Source: Pseudomonas hygromyciniae
GTDB lineage: Bacteria; Pseudomonadota; Gammaproteobacteria; Pseudomonadales; Pseudomonadaceae
Assembly (NCBI RefSeq): GCF_016925675.1
Contig: NZ_CP070506.1
Span: 3,160,501-3,224,500, forward strand
Length of the DNA stretch: 64,000 nucleotides
Reading direction: 5' to 3'
The notes beneath the pieces are model-generated. The model did not search any database. It saw only the letters and a list, made by a program, of their open reading frames with translations, and had not been told where the DNA came from. Below, piece after piece: positions 1 through 9,826 of this stretch. Position numbers and translations under genes: made by a program. The first letter of the stretch is position 1, and each line of letters opens with the position of its first letter.

Positions 1-149
1 TCCCAGGCGATCATCGCCTGCAGGGACAGTTCACGCTGTTCGGCGGTGAGCTTGCGGCCATCGGACCATTTGCCGATTTCCACGGCGAGCTTGAGGCTCT
101 GGTAGATATCCGGCGTGATGTTTTCGATCATTTCAGCAAAAGAGGACAT
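1..149 (-). CDS. DUF1315 (YeaC-like) protein, C-terminus cut by window edge
   Basis: The gene reads leftwards from an ATG at 147-149 and runs off the left edge; 49 residues are visible. The protein starts MSSFAEMIENITPDIYQ and continues with LAVEIGKWSDGRKLT. This matches the small DUF1315 family (E. coli YeaC has the same MTPEIYQ...AVELGKWPDG layout). Its function is unknown and no catalytic motif is visible. The start is well fixed by the family alignment. It is the distal visible gene of a minus-strand run after the rhomboid protease, about 30 bases away. Confidence 0.75.
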   Translation of the reverse strand, partial: MSSFAEMIENITPDIYQSLKLAVEIGKWSDGRKLTAEQRELSLQAMIAW

Positions 150-179
150 AAGACTCTTCCTTAAAGAATGGGCAGAGAT

Positions 180-1049
180 TCAAGCGTTACGTTTATGGCG
201 GCTGTACAACCCGCCGAGCAAACCGGTGATGCAACCCACCACCAGGCCGCCGACATGGGCCGCATTGGCGATTTCGCCGAAACCGATCATCGACACCAGG
301 CCCGACAGGCAAAGCACCAGCCACACCAGCATCATCACCAGCACCCCACGGGGCAGGCGATACGCGGGGTTGGGCGCGAGCAACTGATAGATCCAGCAAT
401 GGCCCAACAGGCCGTACAGCACGCCGGACAAACCGCCAAACAGGCCGGGGCCGCCAAAGGTGTATTGCGCGTAGTTGGAGGCCAGGCTGAACAGCAACGT
501 CAGGCCCAGCAGGTTGATACTGCCCTGGCGCGACTCGATCCGCCGCCCCAGCTCCCAGTACCACATGCCATTCATCGCCAGGTGGAGTATGCCGAAGTGG
601 ATCAGCATCGGCGTCACCAACCTCCACCACTGCCCCGCCGCCAGGCTGTCGGCCAGGGGAGTGAAGTACAAGTATTCGCCGGCCACGTGGAAATTCAGGA
701 ACGTCAGCCAACTCATGGCTTGCAGGTTGTCACCAAGCATCGTGACAGCACCGACGATCAGGCTCAGCAGCAACACACCAGCGGTCAACGGACTATGGCG
801 CAATTGCTGGAGAAAACCGGGGCGCTTGGCTGCCGGTTCCTGAGGAATGTCCAGTTGCTGGTCCGGGTCGCCAGCGGGAAAGCGTTGATACAGGCTGCGC
901 ACGTCCTCGCTGATCGCGTCCGGTACCCACAACACCTGCTCGCCGGCCTCTTCGCTGACGCGATGGGGCACCTGCATGCGCTGCAACAGTTTGACGAAGC
1001 CACCCAGGTCGACGCTCAGGGGCAAGCGCAATACTGCGACGGTACTCAT
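180..1049 (-). CDS. Rhomboid-family intramembrane serine protease
   Basis: A polytopic membrane protein of 289 residues with a cytosolic N-terminal domain (about 1-85) and a C-terminal rhomboid core. The catalytic serine lies in GGLSGVLYG (Ser208) and the catalytic histidine in AAHVGGL (His265). His151, His156 and Asn160 form the oxyanion-side HxxxxHxxxN motif. By family knowledge it cleaves transmembrane helices of other proteins; its substrate cannot be inferred. The ATG at 1049 is chosen over one 11 codons upstream because GAGGTGA sits at ribosome-binding distance and the N-terminus MSTVAVLRLP fits. Its start overlaps the stop of the upstream phosphoesterase (ATGA), so the two are translationally coupled. 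Confidence 0.88.
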   Translation of the reverse strand: MSTVAVLRLPLSVDLGGFVKLLQRMQVPHRVSEEAGEQVLWVPDAISEDVRSLYQRFPAGDPDQQLDIPQEPAAKRPGFLQQLRHSPLTAGVLLLSLIVGAVTMLGDNLQAMSWLTFLNFHVAGEYLYFTPLADSLAAGQWWRLVTPMLIHFGILHLAMNGMWYWELGRRIESRQGSINLLGLTLLFSLASNYAQYTFGGPGLFGGLSGVLYGLLGHCWIYQLLAPNPAYRLPRGVLVMMLVWLVLCLSGLVSMIGFGEIANAAHVGGLVVGCITGLLGGLYSRHKRNA

Positions 1050-2018
1050 GAAATCACCTCGGGACGCTCGACATCGACCCACACGAACTTGTTCGGGTCG
1101 AGGCGGGTTTCCTGATCCAGTCGATAGGCCACCAGCTTGCCGTAGAGCACCGCGCTGTAGTCCAGGCAGGCCAGGTTCGGGCGGATCGGCGCCGGTTTAC
1201 CGCTGCGCCAATAGTGGCCGACGAACAACAGCGGCTCATCGACGCCATAGCGCAGCAGGGAGTTTTTTCTCAGTCGAGGACAAAGGCGTACGCGCCACCG
1301 GGTCGGGCAAGGCGTCAGGCTGGAACACGATGTCGCCGTAGGTCTTCGGGTCGTCCTCCCAGAACTTGGTGCGGAAGAACGAACGGGTCAGGCCGTCGCC
1401 GCCGGTCAGCGTCAGGCCGTCCGGCAGGCGCATATCGGTGCCGCGCAGCAGGCGGTCGAAGGCGTTGCAGGCAAAACTGCCAGGCACCGCTGCCGCCTGC
1501 AGGAAGTGCTCGTCAATGCATCCGTCGGGGAATTGTCTGCGCAGCGGCTCGATCAATCCCGAATCCCAGCAGGCATGCACCACACGAAAACGCCCGGCAT
1601 CGACAAACAACGGCATGTCGTAGAACCAGCCGAGGAAGTCATGCCAGTCGCCCGGATGATGTTCGAACTGGGTCAGGGTCTCGTGGATCAGCCGCTCATG
1701 GCGTGGCGAATGTTCACGCACGTACTGCTTGCCACTGCCGGGCGGCGCCAGGGTGCTCCAGCCCAGGGCGTTGAACTCATGGTTACCCATGATGCACAAC
1801 GCCTGGCCGGCTTCGACCATGTCGTGGACGATATGCAGTGCCTCGCGGATCCGTGGCCCACGGTCGATGATATCGCCGAGGAACACCGCCATGCGTGACG
1901 GATGGCGCCAGGTGCCACCCTGCTTGTGGTAACCCATCTGGTCGAGCAGGTGCTCAAGGGTATGAGCGCAACCGTGCACGTCACCAATCAGGTCGTAGCT
2001 ACGCGCGGGATCGAGCAT
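1046..2018 (-). pseudogene. Metallophosphoesterase (PP2A/ApaH-like), broken by one homopolymer frameshift
   Basis: A calcineurin-like phosphoesterase with the metal-binding signatures GDVHG, GDIIDRGP and GNHE in the N-terminal half. The frame from ATG 2018 runs to about 1265 and then reads ALWRR-stop. The family C-terminus (LLFVGHYWRSGKPAPI ... NKFVWVDVERPEV) continues in another frame down to 1046. The switch lies in a run of six A on the coding strand (1263-1268); five A would give ...STEKNSLLRYGVDEPLLFVGHYW and restore about 323 residues. Starts and stops interlock with nadK (TGATG at 2016-2020) and with the rhomboid gene (ATGA), so this is a tight operon. A sequencing indel is more likely than true decay. 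Confidence 0.8.
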
Positions 2019-2908
2019 CAGTCGCCTCCACCCCCCAAGCGGCTGCCCCAGCCCAGCTTGGTGCGGCACACTTCGTAGTAGTTGTGATCCAGCGGATGGA
2101 TCAACCGCAACTTCTGCGCCTTTTTGCTCACAGTGATGGTGTCACCGGGGGCGCAGGTAAAGTGGTTCTGCCCGTCACAGGAGACTTGCGGGTAGATCTG
2201 CATGTCTTTGGAGACCACGATTTTCAGCTCACTGTTGCCATCGACCACAATCGGCCGGCTCGACAACATATGGGGGTACATCGGCACGATCACAATGGCA
2301 TCGAGCTTGGGATGCATGATCGGCCCGCCCGCCGACAGCGCGTAGGCCGTGGAACCGGTGGGCGTCGCGACGATCAGACCGTCGGCCTTCTGGCTGCAGA
2401 CGAACTGGCCGTCGATATACAGCTCGAACTCGATCATCCGTGTCGATTTGCCAGGGTGCAGCACCACGTCGTTGAGGGCATCGCCCTGGCCGATGGCTTC
2501 GCCATGGCGGCGCACTTCGGCTTGCAGCAGGAAGCGGTTTTCCACCAAGTAATGGCCGTCCAGCACCTTGGCCACTTCGACTTCCAGGTCATCGGGGCGG
2601 ATATCGGTGAGGAACCCCCAGGCTGCCCCGGTTGATCCCCAGCACCGGCACGTTATGCCGCGCCAGGCCCGGGCGGCGCCCAGCAGGCTACCGTCGCCGC
2701 CGACCACGATTACCATGTCGCAGACTTCACCGAGCATTTTGCGCGACGAGGTCTGCAGGCCGTGGCCCGGCAGAATCTCGGCGATGGTGTCTTCGAGGAT
2801 CACATGCAGGTGGCGCTCAAGCAGAAACTTTTTCAGCCGGCGGACGGTGTCCAGAACCTGGGTACTGCCCAGGCGACCGATGATGCCGATATTGCGAAAT
2901 TGCTCCAT
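2018..2908 (-). CDS. nadK: NAD kinase, with an internal out-of-frame patch
   Basis: ATP-dependent NAD kinase making NADP, 296 residues, cytosolic. It starts MEQFRNIGIIGRLG; the GGDG nucleotide motif (VVGGDGSLLGAAR) and the C-terminal family core (GSTAYALSAGGPI) are intact. Between roughly 2619 and 2667 about 17-20 residues are read out of frame: RAWRGITCRCWGSTGAAWGF replaces what family members have as RALARHNVPVLGINRGSLGF. One missing base near 2666-2667 and one extra C in 2615-2619 explain it exactly. The frame is restored overall, but the conserved NRGxLGF segment is lost as written. Because nadK is usually essential, these are almost certainly sequence errors. The stop overlaps the start of the phosphoesterase gene. 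Confidence 0.9.
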   Translation of the reverse strand: MEQFRNIGIIGRLGSTQVLDTVRRLKKFLLERHLHVILEDTIAEILPGHGLQTSSRKMLGEVCDMVIVVGGDGSLLGAARAWRGITCRCWGSTGAAWGFLTDIRPDDLEVEVAKVLDGHYLVENRFLLQAEVRRHGEAIGQGDALNDVVLHPGKSTRMIEFELYIDGQFVCSQKADGLIVATPTGSTAYALSAGGPIMHPKLDAIVIVPMYPHMLSSRPIVVDGNSELKIVVSKDMQIYPQVSCDGQNHFTCAPGDTITVSKKAQKLRLIHPLDHNYYEVCRTKLGWGSRLGGGGD

Positions 2909-3062
2909 GGGGCTCCTGCAGGGTTTGGGTGTGGCGAAAAAGAACGATTATGGGCGAAAGGCCGCATTAGACAAAATCCTTTGTCGCCGCAAGGCCCAGA
3001 CGACAACCGTTCTCAACGTCCTGCGCGGTGCCGGGCGAGTAGGAAACAGCTATGCTCGGACC

Positions 3063-4011
3063 ATGAATCCGTTTCCCGACCTGCACTACCTGCCCCGTCA
3101 ATTGCGTCATCCCGAGGTGCGGACCTGGCGTGGGTCATCCTCGCCCCGCCGATGCTGGAACAGACCCCCTGGCCCCAACGCCACCCCCCTGGCCGGCAGC
3201 GAGTGGGTGCAGCGGCCTGCTGCTCTGGAGCAATGGCTCAGGCAGTTGGACCAGGACAGCAGCGCCCTGCAGCATTGGCTGAGCCTCGCCCGCACCCGCC
3301 GCCTGGGCCTGTATTACGAACGTCTGTGGCAGTTTGCCGTGCGACACGCCCCAGGCGTGCAATTGCTGGCGGCCAACCTGCCGATTCGCCAGGCTGGGCA
3401 TACCTTGGGTGAGCTGGATATGCTGCTGCGCGATCGTGACGGCGTGCATCACCTGGAACTGGCGATCAAGCTCTACCTGGGCCCGCAAGACGGTGACGGT
3501 CGTGATCCCGCGCAATGGCTCGGCCCAGGTTGTCACGACCGCCTCGACCGCAAGTTGGCGCACCTGGCTGATCATCAACTGCCCATCTCGGCCAGAGCCG
3601 AAAGCCGGGAGGTGCTGGCGGCCCTGGATATCCAGCAGTTCGATGCCCATCTGTGGCTGGGCGGTTACTTGTTGTACCCCCTGGCCCGGTGAGGCGGCGG
3701 CGCCCCTCGGCGCCCATCCCCAGCACTTGCGCGGGCGCTGGTTGCATCAGCGCGACTGGCCGGACTTTATCCGCAACAGCCAGACGGGGCGCTGGCAACC
3801 CCTGCCCCGTCACGCCTGGCTCGCGCCGGCGCATTACCCGGCAGAGGACGTGTGGACGGCAGAGCAGATGCAATGCTGGCTTGCCGACCTTGATCCGATG
3901 GCGCCAGCGCAGTTGTTGGTGCGGATGATTCAGAACGGCGAGGAGTGGGAGGAAGCGGAGCGGCTGTTTCTGGTGGCGGATCTTTGGCCGAATGTGCCGG
4001 GGGCGGGCTGA
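3063..4011 (+). pseudogene. DUF1853 family protein, disrupted by three indels
   Basis: The protein starts MNPFPDLHYLPRQLRHPEVR and resembles the DUF1853 family (about 310-320 residues; function not known to me, with a nuclease-like look from GELDMLLRD and [10 protein letters not shown]). Three frame changes are visible. A base is missing near 3121, so the family segment DLAWVILAPPMLEQTPWPQ falls in another frame. An extra C in the run 3184-3189 restores the frame. An extra C at 3685-3687 turns [14 protein letters not shown] into LAR-stop at 3692, and the remaining 105 residues (to ...[11 protein letters not shown]) lie in a third frame. The gene is transcribed divergently from nadK. Confidence 0.7.
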
Positions 4012-4049
4012 TATTCCGGTGGGGGATTTGAGGGCCTCATCGCAGCATC

Positions 4050-4236
4050 GGTATCTACACAATTTTCAGACATTGACGACCTCCCCTGTGGCGAGCGGGC
4101 TTGCCCCGCGCTGGGCTGCGAAGCAGCCCTAAACCCGGACATCGCGGTTTATCTGAAGAAACGCGGCGGGTGTTTTGGGGCTGCTTCGCAGCCCAGCGCG
4201 GGCGATGCGGCGTTCCGACAAGCCCGCTCGCCACAG
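4050..4236. repeat. Long inverted repeat (GTGGCGAGCGGG family) with a GGTATCTACACAA left end
   Basis: The arms start TGTGGCGAGCGGGCTTG at 4087 and end with its complement at 4236. Inside them is a second palindrome, GGGCTGCGAAGCAGCCC against GGGGCTGCTTCGCAGCCC. The left side is preceded by GGTATCTACACAA (4050-4062), found as an inverted end in two other copies (15050-15159 and 63038-63223). The right-hand copy of that end is missing here. It fills the space between two converging genes and probably acts at the RNA level, for example as a terminator or stabiliser; that role is inference. Confidence 0.75.
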
Positions 4237-4241
4237 AAGCC

Positions 4242-4801
4242 CTACAAACCATCAATATGCCGATAATCCACGCACAACCCCGCAGCTAGCTCCCGGGCCC
4301 GCCCCAAGCGTATCGGCCCACGTTCGATATCCACCAGCAAGCCCTGGCACTGCAGCACTGGCAATGCGCCGATATCTTTCAACCGGCCATCGGTAATCAC
4401 CAGTAATCGCTGCTGTTCAGCCGGATGCCGCTTGCGCCGTGCTACCAGCCAATGCCCGGCCTCGGTCAATGCAGCGAGCAAACGGCGTCCCGCCACCCGC
4501 CCCCCAGTCCATCCAGCCAACGGCCCAGGCCCTTCGCCGCTTTCAAGCCTTGGACCTGCCAGTTCGGCACCTGCCCGCAGGCCGTCAACAACGCCAGCCG
4601 TGCCCGTTGCCGATAGGCATCGTCAAACACCTGCGCCAGCAAGCCCTTGGCATCGCTCAACGCCTGGTGGCGCCGCGTGGAAGCCGAGGCATCGACAATG
4701 ACCAGCCATAACTCATGGGCCGAGCGGCTGCGCAGGTGAAAGCGCAAGTCTTCGCGGGACTGCGGCCTGCCCGCCAGCAAGGTGCCCGGCCAGTTGACCA
4801 C
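4242..4801 (-). pseudogene. vWA (ChlD-like) chelatase-partner protein, frame-disrupted
   Basis: A von Willebrand A domain protein. The MIDAS motif DASAS (in VIVDASASTRR) is in the first part and LLVITDGRLKDIG in the second. The two parts lie in different frames: the first ends ...KGLGRWLDGLGGGW and the second resumes ...LLAALTEAGHWLVARRKRH. The family segment GGGTPFA appears in the third frame between them. This fits one extra G in the run at 4500-4505 plus a second extra base near 4472. The start is unresolved: GTG at 4801 has no clear ribosome site, and the same frame stays open upstream (CPPQSRAIGQGAGRVRR) back to the TAG of the ATPase gene. With that ATPase it is probably the motor/adaptor pair for CobN. 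Confidence 0.65.
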
Positions 4802-4903
4802 GCCCCTGCTGCGCGCTACGCGCCTTACCCTGCCGGCCCCCTGTCCAATCGCCCGGCTTTGGGGCGGGCATCCACCCCCCGTGTCAGATCGGGGGGCGGA
4901 TGC

Positions 4904-5902
4904 CTAGGGCTTTTTGGGCCAGGCCGGCACCTCTCGGCGAGCGCCCATGGGCAACGCAGGCGCGGGCATATCGCCCCACTGGCCTTGGCCTGGCGAGTTA
5001 TCTGAAGGCTGGGGCGCCTGGCCCTGATCGGGCATGCTCGCAGGCGAAGAGTGTTCCTGGCGACGGTGACGCAGGGCAAATTCGGCCACAGCCTCTATAT
5101 CTTCTTCAGCGATGGCCACGGCACCACGCCACGCGGCATGGGCCCGCGCCCCGCGCAACCACACCAGATCGGCACGCAGGCCATCGACCCCGGCGGCAAA
5201 ACAGCGCTGGCTAATCTGCGCCAGGGTCTGATCATCCAGGGCGATGCTGTCCAGGCGCGCACGGGCCTGGGTGCAGCGTTCGCGCAACGCCGCTTGTTGT
5301 TCGGCCCACTGCGCACAGAAGGCTGCTGGGTCGCTGTCGAAATCCAGGCGGCGGCGGATGATCTGCCCACGCTCGGCCGGCAGGGTCTGCCCGCTCAACG
5401 CCACATTGAAGCCAAAGCGGTCGAGCAGTTGCGGGCGCAATTCGCCCTCTTCCGGGTTCATCGTGCCGATCAGCACAAAACGCGCCGGATGCCGGTGGGA
5501 AATGCCGTCGCGCTCGATCAGGTTGGTGCCACTGGCGGCGACGTCGAGCAGCAGGTCCACCAGGTGATCGGGCAGCAGGTTGACTTCGTCCACATACAAC
5601 ACGCCGCCATCAGCCTTGGCCAGCACGCCCGGGGAAAACTGCGCACGGCCTTCGGCCAAGGCCGCGTCCAGGTCCAGGGTGCCCACCAGCCTTTCTTCAG
5701 TGGCGCCCAAGGGCAAGGTGACAAACTGCCCGCTGGCCAACAGATCCGCCAGGCCGCGGGCCAGGGTGGACTTGGCCATGCCACGCGGGCCTTCGATCAG
5801 CACGCCGCCGATCTTCGGGTCGATGGCGGCCAGGCATAGCGCAAGCTTCAGGTCGTCGGCGCCGACTACAGCCGACAGTGGAAAATGCGGGGTGTCAGTC
5901 AT
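4904..5902 (-). CDS. ChlI-type AAA+ ATPase, probable cobaltochelatase motor subunit
   Basis: 332 residues, cytosolic. Walker A is GPRGMAKST (38-46), Walker B is GGVLYVDEVNLL (Asp105-Glu106), followed by the GTMNPEEGELRPQLLDRFG segment typical of magnesium-chelatase subunit I. The last 60 residues are Gln/Pro/Ser-rich. In this genus ATPase and vWA genes of this type follow cobN, and they are taken to power cobalt insertion in place of CobS/CobT. That role is inference from context. The stop codon TAG (4904-4906) is followed by an open stretch in the same frame leading into the vWA gene. The ATG at 5902 gives MTDTPHFPLSAVVG, a normal family start. Confidence 0.85.
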   Translation of the reverse strand: MTDTPHFPLSAVVGADDLKLALCLAAIDPKIGGVLIEGPRGMAKSTLARGLADLLASGQFVTLPLGATEERLVGTLDLDAALAEGRAQFSPGVLAKADGGVLYVDEVNLLPDHLVDLLLDVAASGTNLIERDGISHRHPARFVLIGTMNPEEGELRPQLLDRFGFNVALSGQTLPAERGQIIRRRLDFDSDPAAFCAQWAEQQAALRERCTQARARLDSIALDDQTLAQISQRCFAAGVDGLRADLVWLRGARAHAAWRGAVAIAEEDIEAVAEFALRHRRQEHSSPASMPDQGQAPQPSDNSPGQGQWGDMPAPALPMGARREVPAWPKKP

Positions 5903-5933
5903 ACTGATATCTCGATGATTTCTGTCGCGCCCC

Positions 5934-6031
5934 TGTAGGAGCGAGCTTGCTCGCGAAAATAGTCAACGTTGACGCGAGTATTGATGAGCGCGTTGCCCTT
6001 GGGTTTTTCGCGAGCAAGCTCGCTCCTACAG
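5934..6031. repeat. REP-type palindrome pair (GTAGGAGCGAGCTTGCTCGCG)
   Basis: Two inverted arms, GTAGGAGCGAGCTTGC at 5935 and its complement ending at 6030, enclose about 55 bases. This is the typical intergenic REP doublet of fluorescens-group pseudomonads. It fills the space between cobN and the ATPase gene within the minus-strand cluster, so it may modulate expression within one transcript. Confidence 0.8.
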
Positions 6032-6062
6032 TGACACTGAGCATCACGGCATACGATCAGCA

Positions 6063-9000
6063 TCAGGTGTCTTCTTCTATGTCCAGCAGCAGGTTTTCCA
6101 ATGCCTCGCGGTACGCCCCCGGCTCCTGCCACATGCCGCGCTGCTGGGCTTCGAGCATACGCTCGGTCATGTCACGCAGGGCATCGGGGTTGTGCTGTTG
6201 CACAAACGCCCGGGTGTCGGGGTCGAGCAGATAGGCATCGGCCAGCAATGCATATTGATGATCGTCGATCAGCGCGGTGGTAGCGTCGAAGGCGAACAAA
6301 TTGTCCACCGTTGCCGCCATCTCGAACGCACCTTTATAGCCATGGCGCTTGACCCCTTCGATCCACTTGGGATTGGCCGCGCGGGAACGGATCACCCGAT
6401 TCAGCTCTTCCTTCAGCGTGCGAATCTTCGGCAAGTCCGGCTGGCTATGGTCGCCATGGTAGCTGGCCGCCTTGGCGCCACTGAGGGTTTCCACGGCGGC
6501 GAGCATGCCACCCTGGAATTGATAGTAGTCATTGGAGTCGAGCAGGTCGTGCTCGCGGTTGTCCTGGTTCTGCAACACCGCCTGCACTTGGCTCAGGCGC
6601 TGGGCGAACTGTTCGCGAGCGGCGGTGCCCTCATCGGCACCGCCATAGGCGTAGCCGCCCCAATTGAGGTAGACCTCGGCCAGGTCTTCGCGGCTTTGCC
6701 ATAGACGACCGTCAATTGCGCCCTGTACGCCCGCGCCATAGGCACCGGGCTTGGCGCCGAAGATACGCCAGCCAGCCTGCTTGGCCGCTGCCTCCTCATC
6801 CAGGCCAGACTTGAGCAGCGCATCACGCTCGCTGCGTACCTTGGCTGCCAGGGGGTTCATGTCGTCCGGCTCATCCAGCGCCGCTACCGCCTGCACGGCG
6901 GCATCGAACAGCCGGATCAGGTTGGCGAAGGCATCACGGAAGAAACCGGACACCCGCAACGTGACGTCAACTCGCGGGCGGTCGAGCAAGCTGATGGGCA
7001 GGATTTCAAAGTCATCGACCCGCTGGCTGCCTGTGGCCCACACCGGTCGCACGCCCATCAGCGCCATGGCCTGGGCAATATCGTCACCGCCGGTACGCAT
7101 GGTCGCGGTGCCCCACACCGAAAGCCCGAGTTGGCGCAAATGGTCGCCATGGTCCTGCAGGTGCCGCTCAAGCATCAGGTCTGCGGACTGGAAGCCGATC
7201 CGCCAGGCGGTGGTGGTCGGCAAATTGCGCACATCGACGGTAAAAAGTTACGCCCCGTCGGCAGTACATCAAGGCGCCCACGGCTCGGCGCACCACTGGG
7301 GCCGGCCGGCACGAAGCGACCGCCCAGGGCATCCAGCAAGCCGCGCATTTCTGCCGGACCGCAGGCATCCAGGCGCGGCGCGACGACGATGCGCAGGCTT
7401 TCGATCACCGATTTCACATCTTCCCAACCCGGCTCCTCAAGCTGCTCAAGCGGCCCTTCCAGCGCCTGTTCGATCAGCCGCGCCGCATACAACTCCAGGC
7501 GCTCACGGGTATCGCCGGCGGTGCGCCACAACTGGTCGTCGATCTTCTGCAACACCTCGGGACGGCGCCCGGTCCAGGGTTCGGCCAGGGCGCAATCCAG
7601 CGGGTCAAAGCCCAGTTCAAAAGCCTTGGCCAACACGCGCAGCAGGCTCGATTGCGGGCCGCGCCCATCGCCACGCGGGATGCGCAGCAGGGCCAACAAG
7701 GTGTCGATACGCAGGCGACCTTCGGGCGATTCACCAAAAATATGCAGGCCGTCGCGGATCTGCGATTCCTTCAAGTCGCACAGGTAGGTATCCAGGCGCG
7801 GCAGCCAGACGGCGGCGTCGGCTTCCTTATCCAGCTCAAGCTCTTGGTCGATGCGGGTTTCGCGTACCAGCTTGAGGATGTCCTTTTGTAGCTCCAGGGC
7901 GCGTCGTGGGTCGAGTAATTGCGCTTCGTAATACTCGTCCGCCAACAGCTCCAGGTTGCGCAGCGGGCCATAGGTCTCGGCGCGGGTCAACGGCGGCATC
8001 AAATGGTCGATGATCACGGCCTGGGTGCGGCGCTTGGCCTGAGCCCCCTCGCCCGGGTCGTTGACGATAAACGGATAGATATTGGGCAGCGGCCCCAGCA
8101 GCGCATCCGGCCAGCAGTTTTCGGACAACCCGACGCCCTTGCCCGGCAGCCACTCCAGATTGCCGTGCTTGCCCACATGAATGACAGCGTGGGCGCCGTA
8201 GGTGTTGCGCAACCAGAAATAGAACGCCAGGTAAGCGTGGGGCGGCACCAGGTCCGGGTCGTGGTAAACCGCGCTGGCATCCACCTGGTATCCCCGTGCA
8301 GGCTGGATGCCGACAAAGGTCAGGCCCAGGCGCAGGCCGGCGATCATCATGCGCCCGTCACGGCACATCGGATCGTTATGGGGCGAGCCCCAGCGTGCCA
8401 ACACGGCCTGGCGGTTGGCCTCGGGCAAGCGATTGAACATCGCCTGGTAATCGTCCAGGCCCAGGCTTTGGTGGCAGGGGCGCAGGTCGAGGCTGTCCAG
8501 ATCGTTGGTCACACCGCCGAGCAGCTCGTGGATCAAGGCCGTGCCGCTGTCTGGCAAGGTGGATGGCAGCGGATAACCCTCCGCTTGCAGAGCGCGCAGG
8601 ATATTCAAGGCGGCGGCCGGGGTATCCAGGCCCACACCGTTGCCAATGCGCCCGTCGCGGGTCGGGTAGTTGGCGAGGATCAGGGCGATGCGTTTATCAG
8701 CATTCGGCACCCGTGCCAGCTCGACCCAGCGCCGTGCCAGCTCGGCCACGAAATCCATGCGCTCGGGCGCGGCGCGATAGCACACCACATCCGACTGACT
8801 GCGCTCGCTGCGCCAAGCCAGGTCCTTGAAGCTGATGGGGCGGCTGATGATCCGCCCGTCCAGTTCTGGCAAGGCGATGTGCATGGCCAGGTCGCGCGGG
8901 CCCAGGCCTTGCTCGCTGGCTTCCCAGCCGGGCTGGTTGTCCTGGGCGCAGATGGCCTGAATCACCGGGATATTGCGGCGGAACGGGCGCAGATGGGGCG

Positions 9001-9823
9001 CTTCGGGGCTGGATTGGGCAAAGCCGGTGGTGTTGAGAATCACCGCTGCCCCCACCTCGTCCAGCAGATCCTCGACCACCGTCAGGCAGCCGGGCTCTTT
9101 CAAACTGGCCACCGCCATTGGCAGCGGGTTGAGGCCCGCGGCCTGCAGGCGCTGGCAGAACACATCGATAAAAGCGGTATTGGCCGCCTGCAAGTGCGAG
9201 CGGTAGAACAGCACCGCCGCCACCGGCCATGCGGCGTTCCAGTCTGCCTGCCAGTCATTCAGGCGCGCATTGGCCTTGTGCGGATGATAAATCGCGGTGC
9301 GCGGCAGGGTTTGCGGCTCGCCCCAGGCGTAATCGCGCTCCAGATAGCTGCTGGCCAGGCAGCGATAGAAATCCAGTGCATTCCCCAGTCCACCCTGGCG
9401 CAAAAAGTGCCACAGGCGGTCACGCGCTGGCGCATCCACGGTGCTCAGGCCACTGAGTTCGGGATCGGGACGGTCATCCCCCGGCACCAGGATCAACTGC
9501 ACGCCCTGCTCGGCCAATTCCACCAGGCGCTGGATACCGTAGCGCCAATAGCCAATGCCACCATGCAGGGATATCAGGATGACCTTGGCGTGGCGCAGCA
9601 CTTCGTCCACATACAGGTCCACCGACGCGTGGTTCTGCACCTGCATCGGGTTGGCCAGGCGCAGGCTCGGATAGTCGTCGGGCAGTTGCTGGGCCGCTTC
9701 GGCCAATAGCGCCAGGCTGGAATCACCGCTGCACAGGATCACCAGCTCGGCGGGAGTTTGTCCAAGGTCGGCGATGTTGTCATCGGAGACGAAACCACCG
9801 GGCTGGGTCCTGAGCAGATGCAT
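6063..9823 (-). pseudogene. cobN: Cobaltochelatase large subunit CobN, split by one homopolymer deletion
   Basis: The cobalt-inserting large subunit, which acts on hydrogenobyrinate a,c-diamide in the aerobic B12 pathway. The restored length is 1,253 residues. The N-terminal part (from ATG 9823) runs to the motif LPTGRNF near 7245. The rest (TVDVRNLPTTTAWRIGFQ ... to TAA before 6063) continues in another frame. The break is a run of five A on the plus strand at 7242-7246; six would give GRNFFTVDVRNLP, the family's usual GRNF-x-x-VD. Family landmarks such as HVGKHGNLEWLPGKG and NDPGEGAQAKRR are intact. It follows cobW by three bases and precedes the ATPase gene, so all are expected under the B12 riboswitch at about 11000. 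Confidence 0.88.
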
Positions 9824-9826
9824 GGG

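Noticed and set aside
168..1115. A 315-codon plus-strand frame across the rhomboid gene
   Set aside because: Gln/His-rich shadow; the rhomboid catalytic motifs are on the minus strand.
4050..4236. A CRISPR-like or tRNA-like structure in the repeats
   Set aside because: There are no evenly spaced direct repeats or spacers and no tRNA anticodon arm or T-loop; the repeats are inverted palindromes only.
7919..9709. A 596-codon frame opposite cobN
   Set aside because: CobN is clearly coded on the minus strand; the plus frame is rich in Gln/His/Ala, as expected of a shadow.
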